The notes beneath the pieces were generated by a model. The model was not told the DNA's origin, did not search any database, and saw only the letters and a program-made list of their open reading frames with translations. This document shows positions 49,901 through 61,900 of a stretch of DNA of 64,000 nucleotides, piece by piece. This DNA is from Brachypodius melanocephalos (taxonomy: Eukaryota > Chordata > Aves > Passeriformes > Pycnonotidae). The DNA lies in NCBI GenBank assembly GCA_013398615.1, contig VZSR01002121.1:385659-449658 (forward strand). Reading direction: 5' to 3'. Every line of letters starts with the position of its first letter. Positions within the stretch are counted from its first letter, which is position 1. Made by a program: the position numbers and the translations under genes.

Positions 49901-52900
49901 GAGATGTTTTTTCCACCGTAACCATCCAGTTCAGGCATTCCGGAACCAGGATTTGTTTTCCACATGTGAAGTGCCCAAGTGCCCCGGTGCTGGCTATTTA
50001 ATTGTGCTGTCTTCTTTCTCTTTTATTAAGGAGTTTGCAATGTAGGGTTTGTTTCTACCAGATCAAGCACTGGAATTCTTTCCCAGGCCAAGTTTCTTTT
50101 CCAGTCATTTCAGATCTTAAGGCACTACTATTTCCCACAAAAATTCAGGCATAAAGTAGTGGGTGTAGCAAGTTTACTTGTGAGAATGTTTTTAATAGGA
50201 TACACACCAAGGGTGAGGCAACAACAGCTTCCACAGTGCTTCCCTATTCCCCAGACTGAGAGGAAGCCAACACCTGTTAGCTCATTTCGCACCCCTTTCC
50301 CTCTGTGCATGCCAAGGGACACAAGTGTTTCTGCTGGCTCTCCATTCCCACCACACAAAAATAAGCACAGAAGGTCTAACAGACAAGCAGCTGTAGTCCA
50401 TCCAGTTCCAGGTTTCTTCTCCTGGTGACCTGTGCAGCAGTGCCAGCCTGAAATGCACTCTCAGCTCCCCAGGAGATATCCCAAGTCACAGCAGCTCACA
50501 GACTTTCCCAGCGATGATCGAAGGCTTCCATCTCCAGCCTCTGCTGCTCCCTTGCCTCACCCTCCCAGGCACATGTTAACATACCTGTGACATTTACTTT
50601 GCCAGGTTACCAGCACCTGATGTTGGTGAGTCAAAAGGTGACACATGATATTCACCATCCTGCTGCTCTCTCTCAGGAGGTGAAAGGAGTCAGTTAATTA
50701 CTGAGTGAAGAGCTGCCTTCAGCAGAGAACCCTTAAGCCTCCAAAACAGGAGGAATCCTCCAGGTAACTCTACTCAGCCACAGCCCACATACACAACTGA
50801 TACATCAGAACTATGCCAGAGCAAGGAAAACCAAACAGAAAAAAACCCAACCTTTGAGTTGGAACTGCGGTTGATACAGTAGAACACAACTTCAGTAAGA
50901 ACTGCCACTTTTTGAGAAAGTCAATTTTATTTACTTTAAAGATCCTGTGTTTGTAAGGTCAACATTTCATCTCATCGTAATTCCACCAGTCAGAAGTCAG
51001 TGGTCAGAGCCCTGGGCAAACAATGCTAACACACTCCCCATGTGACCTGAGACATGTTACAATAAGGAAATGAAACTTGTGCTTTAACAAGATCTGAGAG
51101 TCTCTCTCACAAATGCTGGGATTGAATTCAAGGTGTTCCTCTGTTCCACTTGCCAAGCAATCACCTGCCCTTGGAGGCCATGAGTAAGGGACACAGGTGG
51201 TTTACTTCTTAGTTACATGTTTCACCATCACAAGGAACAAACCAGAAAGAACAGGTCACACAACAGTGTTAAGTACATGTGGAAATCAAAATATTAGAGA
51301 GGGACATTTGTCAAGCTTGCCCAAGAAAGCCCTCAGCTAGAAAGTCCAAGTCAAGAGCTTTCTCCTTTTCTTAGCTGTCTTGCAACACCTCTTTTCAAGA
51401 CGTTACCAAGAACGGTTCAGTGGGCAACACAAACCAGCTTTTAAAAGATGAACATTGACATTTAAAGATTTATTGTACCTGATTTGTTTGCTAAGTGCAA
51501 TTTGCAGTTAACACATAATTAACAATACCTTTCTTGAAACCAAGCCAGCATTTACTCTTGTTTAAATGCTAGTTACAAGTCCACAGGGGAAAAAGCTATT
51601 GAAAAGTGCATGATTTTTTCCCAGTGCCACAGCTATCAGTTCAGCATGTCTCAAACAGCTTGGTTTTTCAGTCATGACTGAATTTCAGGGGATTTTTCCT
51701 CCCCTTAATAGAAGCAACTGCCTTCTTTTTTTCAATTTTAGTATGTCAAGAATTAGAGCTTGAATTCCAAGTAACAAAAATAAAGTACATGATACAATAC
51801 AGTGAGGCCATTTGTTACAATCTAAAGCTGTATCATAACCATCTAAAAAAACCAGCAACAGTCAAATGCCCTTCCAAGGTCTCAGGTGATAAAAGCAATA
51901 AAATAATCTTTGGACACAAGAGTATGAATACTTGGCAGGAGACTGAGTACCTGATGATCCCCACCTTAAATGGGGTGTAAACTATTCCTATCCGTTTTGC
52001 ATGTGAATTCAGGCTCACCTATAAGGCAAAGCAACTTCTGGAATGAAGATGCCAGGGAAACCTTTCCAAACAGCACCTGTAGAGCAAACCCTTCCTCACT
52101 TAAATGGCTTTCAGATGGCACTGAACTGACAGAAAGCAAATTTGTCCTGAGAGAGCAAAACAAAACCACAAACTAAGAACACAACCCTAAAGCAAGCAGA
52201 ATGAATTCAGGTCTAGGGACAGGAGCAACCACGGGCACAGAGGGATTTTCACCAAAGGCTTTGCCAAACACAACAGCATTACCCTGTCCACCTTCACCAC
52301 GTGGAGCACTGGAGCACTTGTGAGCACTTCAGAGCCCTAGCAGAGCATCTCCAAGAATGCTAGATCGAAGTGAAAGAAAACACAGATACTACCTTAGGTT
52401 GGCCCCAGCTGATTTATTTTAAGGCATGTTACCTGAGCTTTTGAACTTCCACGAGAACAGTCTTTACATGTCATCCTAAGGCACCTTTATCACACAAGAA
52501 CTTGCAATAAAACCCAAGTGGCTCCAGAAATGACTGATGTTCCTTTTACCATTCAACTACCACACGGGGTTCACTTTGTCAAATGTACCAAAATAAACAC
52601 TAAAGTGCTCATCAACCAAATGTTAAAACTGTTGCTTATGTTGCAGGATGATGCAGTTTGCCACTCACAATGCCCACATACCACATTATTTTTACTTCCA
52701 TTCAAGGTAAACACAGTTAAAACTTAACTGAAAAGCAATAATGAATGCCCACCTTCCCCGCATACAGGCAATGTAAAATGTTTCTGTTTGACTCAGCTTG
52801 TACCAAAACTGTACATTAAATGCACAGAAGCTTACTGTCTTCACTTGGCTGGACAACTGAACTACAGAAACAGTGTGAGTCAGAAGCAGACTACAGGGAA

Positions 52901-55900
52901 GTAGCAAAATTCAGCCTCAGCAAGGAATCTACCTTCAGCAAAAGCACTTGTGGTTCTGCCCAGATAATGCCCATTGCACTGGCCCAGCAGAACCACACCC
53001 TACACAGTCTGTCCCAAGGCTCCACAGGCACCAGGAGCCGGATGTACAAGTGGTTTTAATTGGAGGTAAAGAACACACCAACACACCCCTTCAACCTATG
53101 TGGTGTTAAGAGGCAGCAGAGCCCTTTGCCATACTTTGGTCACTGAACTGCTGTGCACACTTCAGCAGATACACACACCTACAGGTATGTATGCATACAG
53201 CTACGAGGTAATCATGTCACAGATGGAACTTGCCTTGCTGAGAAATGAAAGGAACAGAACCAAAGGGATCTTCAGGAGGACTTGTCTGTGGAGCAGCATG
53301 TGGCTCCACATTCTTATCTGAAGATGCTCTCCTGTCCACCAGCCTGTCTGTAAAATACAAAATGAAACAGAACAAAAAATAAAGTAAAATAAAATAAAAA
53401 TGGCAGGACTTACACCTATGCAAAGCTACGCACTGTACAGGGTGAGGGAGGAGTATCTTCTCTGGCAGGGGGTTTGACAAAGACTTGTAAGAAGCACAGC
53501 TCTTGCCTGCACAGCTCCCTCCTACTTCAAGGAGACAGGCAGAGTGCCTGGGAGGCTCTGCACCCACACCTGTCCCTGCTGGAGCACCAGGGTGATCCCA
53601 AACCTTTGTGCAATGCTATCAAAGCTGGGCTGGGTTTTTTTCCCAGTGAGAAAGCAGATTCGCTTTCTTGGCTTCCAATTCTGCACAGATGATTAAGTGG
53701 TTACAGGAGCTGTTTAAGAAATGTACTTCTTCACAATACTGTCAGAAATGCAGCATCAGATGTTGCTTCTGGCCCATCAGTAACTGATGATCACAGCAAC
53801 ACCAACAGAGAAACAACAGCCAGGAGCTCCAATCTGTCACTGTGTCACAGCTCTCCACAAAGGTGCTCGTTTCAGAAATCCATCCAATTGCACATTACCT
53901 TTTACTGCAACCAGCGTCATTCTACTAGGAAAACACCGAGTATAAGAAATGTATTCTGTCCTAGGAATTGCATCCACTTTACAAGAGAAGTGATTAATCA
54001 TCCCAGCAGTAGCCATCACTGCACACGCTGACTTTAAGCCCCTCAACACATGAAATCTGATGGCAATGCCAGCCTAACAAATTGTGGCAACATCTTCATC
54101 CTCTAACAAAGGCTTTGTATATTTACTTAGGTGTTACTGTCATAAACATGTAAGCTTTAAAAACATTTGCCAGATTTAGAAACATCTTTAATTGATGTAT
54201 AAAGCATCAACCGTACCAGCTAGGCTTCTGAGAAGAGAAATAAAGGATTCATGTTTTGAACAACAGTTAGCACCACAAACTTACACACCACTGTATGTGA
54301 CTTATAAAGTACAAGACAGCAGTTGGCTTTAGTAACAAAAATAGATCACTGATCAAACCTGCATCTGCAATTCTCTTTTCTTTAGATGGCAAAAAAGTTA
54401 CTTAGTACTCAACAGCCTTTTTCCCTCATAGGAGATAACCTGCATCTAAAGAGAACTTAGCCTTCAACATTAATACATCTGAAGAAATTCCAGTAAGTCT
54501 TACGTAGTTAAAGACAATTTTTTAGGTACAAGACTTAATTTTACAATAAATCTCCTGATCTCTCATTATTCCAGCCAAGTCTGAGAAAGTACCAATAGAC
54601 AACATGAAGTATAATTATTTCTGCTTTAACTGCAGCAAATGCATTAACACTGCCAAGTATGCTCATATGATCTTTGGCAAAACTGTATCAAAAAGCCAAG
54701 TTAAAAGGTCTCTGAAGGCTGTGATGTGCACATTTCTATGCACACACAGACACAAACCACCAGTGCTCCCCCTCCTCTGAGGGACACCATGCCCCAGGAG
54801 CTCAGAGCAGCTGTAAGACAGCCCCCATCCATACAGACAAGGCTGCCATCTGCTGCTGGCAAGGGAGTAATTTGGGGTTATTTCTGCATTTTCTCTACGT
54901 GTGTGACTAAAATCCTGAATGCTGGTTACTACTGAGCAGGGCTGTGCTGTTGGGTTTAGTTTACTTTTCAGATACAGCATATCAAGTGTGTTAAGTACAC
55001 AGCTCTCCTGTGCACTGAATTACCTTGAAGAGCTGAGCCCAAAATGTATCTTGGTTATCACCTTCTCTGGAACCTGCATGTGTTCAAAGCTTGTGGCTTA
55101 ACCAAATCAATCTCATCCAACTTACATAAGTACTGCCAGCAGTCAGCAGTTACAGATTCTGAAAGTGGGTGGTGTTGTACCGACCTTTGCTACAAACTAA
55201 CCGGCTCCAGATTCACGAGTGAATTATTTCAAAAGCATTTGGAAGAAGCATGCTTACAGATATTCAATTCTACTACTGAATCAAATCCTGAACTTGGATT
55301 TGGAAGGAATGCTTAATTTCAGCTAGTACATTAGCCATTCTTCCCAACTACCAGTGAGATATCTGACAGTAAAATGTGTGCAGGCTACATTCCCATCTCA
55401 AAAACAGGAGTCTGATTCAATCCACACAGGATACAAAGGGAAAACAGAGTTTCACAAATCCACCCAGTCACTTTCCTAAAGGACTAACAGGTAATGTGCA
55501 CATCCAATAAGAAAAGTACTCAACTGAAGGCAGTGTTTTTTTCAGTCACTCAAAATTCAACTTTACTGTACTTTTAATTGCAAGAAACTTGCTGATAGAC
55601 AGCCAAGCATATACAATCTGTTTTTCAACATTGTCACATCTTCCAAGTCCCACTGATAAATCTGATCTCAACAAAACCAGTTATAGGAAGAGCAACTAAC
55701 AAGCATGTGTTCAGCAATTAAAAACAGAAAGTAATTCCAAGTAAAAACCATGGAGATAACTGACTTCACGAGGAAAAAGTTTATTTAACTATTGCCATAT
55801 CAGTACAATAAACCAGCCCTTACATGTAGCCACTCAAAAAGGACAGTACAAAACATTAACATAATGTAATAGATCAATTTTCTTTCAGGCATTTTCAAAG

Positions 55901-58900
55901 GACATATCAGACCCACACAATCTTCTGCTCTGGTGTGCAAGAAAAAAGCTGGAAAGGAATAAAGCAAGCAGCCAAAATTCTCTTCCCATCTGCCAACATA
56001 CCTCTGCTGTTGAGAGCCTCTTGGCAATGAAGGTGACACAAGCAGTGTAGAAGAGCTAAGACACTACCATTTCTGCAGTAATTGAGCCAGTAACTACCAG
56101 TCTCAGACGGTGAGTTCCTATTGCACATGTTTTCAGAAAACCAAAGGAAAGGAAGACAGGCCCAACTGTGCCCTCAAATGCTCAGAAAGAATGTTCTATA
56201 CACAGCCTGCACAGTCCTTGGACAAGCAGGTGATGGAATTGCCGAGCAATCACAGAGCCCTCATTTACTGGGAAGCAAAGTAAGCCTTCAAGCGTCCCTT
56301 ACTTGATCTTAGCAGGTCAAACTCTCTGTCCAGCAGCTCCTCCTCTGTCAACTTGGAAAAATTGTCCTCTCCAAATGGGTTCCAGCCTGACATATCAGGC
56401 GGGTTACTGATGTTCTGCTTCGGGTAATTGGCAATCGCTTCAGGATCAGGAATGCCTGACCTGCAGAATCAGTTCAAGGAAGCAAATAAAGAGAAACATG
56501 ATAGGATTTGGTTATCAGGGTCAAAATCTGAGATACTTCATAATGCCGAGTCCCACACACAAACAGCACACGTGCATTAAGAGCTCATCCCAAAAAATCT
56601 GAAGGCCAATCTAAAAGAAGCCTAATAGGAACCTACAAAATGTATAACCTGGTTTCTAGTATCAATGAAACTGGACAGATCTGTAGGGTTTTTTTTATTT
56701 TTACATCAGAAAGGAAGGGGATTTTTTATTACATACACTGTTGTTCACAAGAATTAACGCAAAAGTCATCATTTATTACCATTTATTAAGCAAAGGCAGG
56801 TCTGAGGGCCACTGCTCAGGGACCATATCTCTTCTGAGGTGTACATCGTGGTACCTACTCAGTTTGCACCTCTGAGCACAGGAGCTGGCAGCCCTAGCAC
56901 ATCAAGGCCAACTACAAAGCTGCTGTTAACAGGGTCTTTGAAACTCCTTTCAGACGCACATAACCTCACTCAACATAGGCTACTGACCATCCCAAGTAAA
57001 GTGAGTAGCAGTCAGTTCCCGGAGTAAGTCCATGAACAAGAAATACTGGAAGACAGATACTTTAAGAAATTGTACCAGGCTCATCTGTTAAGAAACATTC
57101 TCACTTTGCTCCCAAAATATCCTTTATCACTGAACACCCACTGTCCAACTCTAAGTAATCTCTTACTACCAAAGCAAGTAACTTCTGAGAAAAGGATTTG
57201 GCAGTGCTAACCACAAGTAGTAATGTAAGCCACAAGGAACCCCCAGGCTCAGCTGAGCCACAATTCTGACCTGTTTGTAGGGTAGGGAGGATCTGCCACT
57301 GTTCCACCATGCACTGGGAGTGACCTGGGGTAGGAGATTAAGGCTGGTGCAAGGTCTTGTGGAGAAGTGATATATTCAGGGGACTGCACCTGCTGTGCCC
57401 GCTGCTGAGCCAGCACCTGCTGCTGCAGGAGAGTCTGCTGGTACTGCTGCACCTGGGGAAATCAGGGCTGTGTTACTAGAACACACACGGGCTGGCTGAA
57501 ACTCTTCTGCCAAGTACCAGTGCTGCTCTTGCAGCCAAACATACCCACCACCACCACCACCCTCCAGAACACCCAGACATAGAGAAATCACAGGTCAGTG
57601 AGACTGCTTTTCTTTTCCAGCATACTACCACTTACATTTCTGTAATTATTGCAACCCAAATCTATGCTACTGCAGCACTGCTAAATTACATTTTCATCAT
57701 ACTCCATTCTTAAATCTTAATACAAGATTTCAGGACAATTTCTCCTGATCTTTAAAAAACAGGCTATGGCAGTTAGCTCTGTTGCTTTTCAAGTAGTAAT
57801 TGGACATCACTGTCTTCAGTCACTTTATTGAGTAACATGTATTTGCTGCTGTGGCTGGTACTGGAAACATTAACCAAGTATGTTTCAAATGAGCACAGAC
57901 TTTCTTATGAAACTTGGGATAGATCCCATCCTATTATTAGTGCAACCCCAGACAGGCTAGTTTGGATTAACTGCCCATCAACTAAATATTATTTTAGATG
58001 CCCAACTGCATGCTATTTACCATGTCCACAGCTCAGTACAATTAGCCAGGTACTTCTCTTACTGCATCTACACAAGAGATTTACAAGCACAGGCCGTATT
58101 TTAAGACTGTACCATCTCTGTGACATACCATGGCAGGATACTGTAACTGGGCAGGCTGCTGCTGGTACACAGATTGCAGCAACAGCTGCTGCTGGACCAT
58201 CTGCTGGTGCACTGCTTGGTGATACTGGAAAGACAAAAAATTGCTTTAAAAAGTAATGATACCCCCTCAGAACTAAGCAGGTATTGTAATTAATGCTTCT
58301 TCTGACTATCACATCTATGACTGCACGGCATTTTTCAGTTGAGACATCATATAATCAAGAACTAGCTTGCAATTCAGTCATTGCACTTCAATCACTCTGT
58401 TTGGAAGCTTTTTCCTCCCCCCACTCCCCAGCCAATTCTTAACAAAACAAAAATAAAAAAAAAAAATCAGACTACATATTCAGCTCTGGTGCACATAAAA
58501 CCATCCTACTGTAAGCACATCATCATCACCCATAATCACTCCTAACATTTATCCCAAGCTCCTTTACACACGGGTAAAGCCTTGAAGTCACACAGTGGTG
58601 ATGCAAAGCAAGATGGAATTCAGGGTCAAAGTGCAAGAACACAGCACCAGGCAAGCAACTTTCTTCAACAAACATTACAGGGCCAATGGAGGGACAAAGC
58701 AATAGCAAGAAGGGACAGGAGTTCTTCTAGCTGGAAAAGTACAGGCAGAAGTGTTGAACTGGCACTTGATTCCAAGGGTTATTAACACGCACAACAAGTC
58801 TCAGACACTTGTCTAACAGATCTGACTGTACCTGCTGGATATAAGCATCCTGCATAGCAGGCTGGTGCTGAAAGTGATGCAGCTGCTGCAGTCTCCAATC

Positions 58901-61900
58901 TCCCTGCTGCAGCTGCTGGAGGACCCTGTGCTGCTGTGGGGTGGTCCCTTGGGACTGTGAGATGTCTTGTCCGTTCCCTGGTCGCGTGGTTCCTATGACA
59001 GATCAGGAACATTGACAACCAAACCCCTCAGCTTCAGTCAGAGCTCTCCCTGGCACTTTTTCACCTCAAGTTGACACTGTCTGCCAACTTCTCTTCCCAG
59101 TCTGACAACCAGGACAACTGGTAGATACCAAGCTGACTTCTTTAAAAGTAATTCCATGCCTGCAAAACCTATGTGCAAGATGCTGGAAGCTTCCCCTGGT
59201 CTCATGACAGCCAGCTGGGTTCCAGACTTCTGCTTTACTAACACTTAAGTTACACACTGCAGGATCTCAAACCCTTATCTCAAAGCATACAGCTTTCAAC
59301 ATTCAACACAGATGTATTCTGAATTTTTTTCCCCCTAAGGAAAATATCAGCTCATCCATCAAACTCCCTTAAACAGAACACCTGATTATTTTTGCCACTC
59401 AATTGCTTTTGCACTTTTTAAGAGACAGGCACTACCATAAATTTTTCCCTTGCACACTATGTTTTATATTCTGAAGTTGTCATGAAAGATCAAGATCTGT
59501 TCCTTGTCAAAACAGAAAAAACATTTCAAGTTGGATGTGGATCCCACCTCATAAAATGTACCTACACCTGGGCCACAAACATTCTCAATGGCCTTTTGCG
59601 ACTTTTCCAATACCATCCCTGAAACTACTCTTCCTCTTCTGCAGCAGACACGTAACAGCACGAAATGCAATTAGAAAGTGTTCTAGGTACAAATGTCAAC
59701 TATTTAAGTGAATATTTATCAGAGCCATAATTCTTTCTGAACGAGAAAAAGAACAAGGTTTTTCAAAAACCCATTTCACTCAACGGAGTCTGCCCTAATT
59801 CCTCCTGCACCCACAGTGCCATGTGGAATGAATCTGTCAGTCATGAGAGAAGTGACATGGTTCCAGCCTACAAATACCACCAACATACTGGTGCTATCTC
59901 ATGACTTCTTGAAGCACAGGAGAATATTTTTCCTACTGCAACAAACCCAGTTTGATACCAAAGAGCTCTGTACTTTTTGTGAATTATCTGCAAGCCAAAA
60001 CAAGCATGGACTTCTGTCTGCAGTGAGCAAGTTCATTCCAAAGCCTGTCTTAAGCACAAGGAAAAAAACACTTTTACTTCTCAATCTGCATTTAGTTTTT
60101 GTGGCACCTCAAATTTACAACTCGCACATTTAAAGTCTTTCAGAAAGGACAAAAATTTGGGTTTCGGTATATAAAAAGTAATACTGATAAAACTGAGTTT
60201 TAAGTGCTACCTCTAGTAGATCAAGAAAAAGAATAGAGGCACCATCACTTCTTTATTTGGTCCATCCTTAGACTTAAGTTACCTTTTTGCCCACGATTAG
60301 CAAATTCCCCAGGAACTTGTACTTTGACAGGAGTTGCTGAGCTCTGGATCGCCAGCACATTGGAAGGGGCAGTGCTTGAATTGGCCTTTGGTCTTTGTCG
60401 TGGTGCAATTGAGGTTTCTGTTGGTCCAACAGCATCTGTTATTCTGAAAGGGAATTTTTTTACCAGATAAGATACTTGATGAAAAGACAACTATTTCCAT
60501 TTCAAAATTGACACTTATACATAAGTATATCTCTTAATAGCTGAGTTATGTCTTAATCACGTGCTACTCTACTACTGCACATAAGTATCTTAAAATTCAT
60601 TTCCTAAAACTACAGCCCTGTGCTTGAGTCCACAACCCTACAATTAGAAATAAGACTACAGTTCATTTGTACAAGAAATAAGAGAAAGGGAAACATTACA
60701 TGTTTGGTCAAATTATTTTTACTTCTACTAATTTCTCACGGTTTTGTTTCTCTTTTTTTGCAAACGGAGATGATAATTATAGCTGAATGTAAAAGTATGC
60801 GAGTCACACATGCTGGTAGATTCAAACCCAAATAATTTCCATTAACAAAGAATGAAAGAGTAAAGGATTTACCCAGCATCAGCCTTATGTGCATGCACAC
60901 TAGATCATAGCAGAAATGAGAAGCATGGAGAGGAATTTCCAAAGTTTGGGGCTTGTTTTTACTAACAATGACAAGAAAGTGAGTATTTTTCCATAAAAAT
61001 TTCAATTTGGGGAAAAAAACCTCAGAACTCCAAAACCCATCTACTTTCAAAATATCAGTTTCTCTCCCTGGATTCTCAATTAAATGAAAAAAGCAAAGGA
61101 GTGGAATCCAGACTTGAAGCTCTTAGAAACACAGTTTATCTAATGACTTCTACTGAAGTAATATTTCATTTATTAACAAGCATATGAAAATAGATTTTAA
61201 ACAAACATGTACCTTAAAAACATTAGAAGAAAGAAAATGTAAACACATCCTCTGCTCACCTTGCTTTTATTTGGCTTTTTCTAGCAGCTGCCTCACTAGC
61301 TGTCATGGGTTCAGGAAGAGTTGAAGGGACAGGAGAATTCTTGGGAAAAACAAATTTGAATAAATTAAAAAAACCAAAATTCTGGAAGAAAAAAAAATTC
61401 ATTACATATGAAGAGGAATACTTGGATCCAAGACCTCCACATTACAAGGCTTCATGCAGAACTCACAGCTGTAGATGAAAAAGGGTTTAACTTAACAGCG
61501 TCTCTATATCCTCTCAATGTGTTGCAGAAGTAAAGCAGAAACTGAGCAGTTTGACTCTTTTTGTCATCTGCTTCACTTCATTTACACTGCCAACTATCAA
61601 CAAGAAGGTACAACATATTCTCCAGGCACTTCTGTGTGACTGCACAGAGGCCTACTTCAGTCTCAAGCTCTGAAGCAAAGCCCAATCCTTGGAGGAAACT
61701 CTTTTTAGCACACTCTGCACTTCCAGCAGAACACAAATTCCAGCAAACCATGCAGCACCAAAGCTTGGATGGGCTTTTACCTTACCCCCACCTCAATCAC
61801 ATTCACAAATGAATCCCACATCACTGAGACTGTTTTACAAGGAGTATGGCAGTTTGGGGCAAAGGAGGAAATTCATCATCTCCAATAATGAATAATGAAT

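Noticed and set aside
53217..53347. GT donor alternatives for the BMP2K exon near 53230
   Set aside because: The GT inside GCAAGTTCC would change the phase and break the frame with the last exon; only the GC donor restores the Gly codon.
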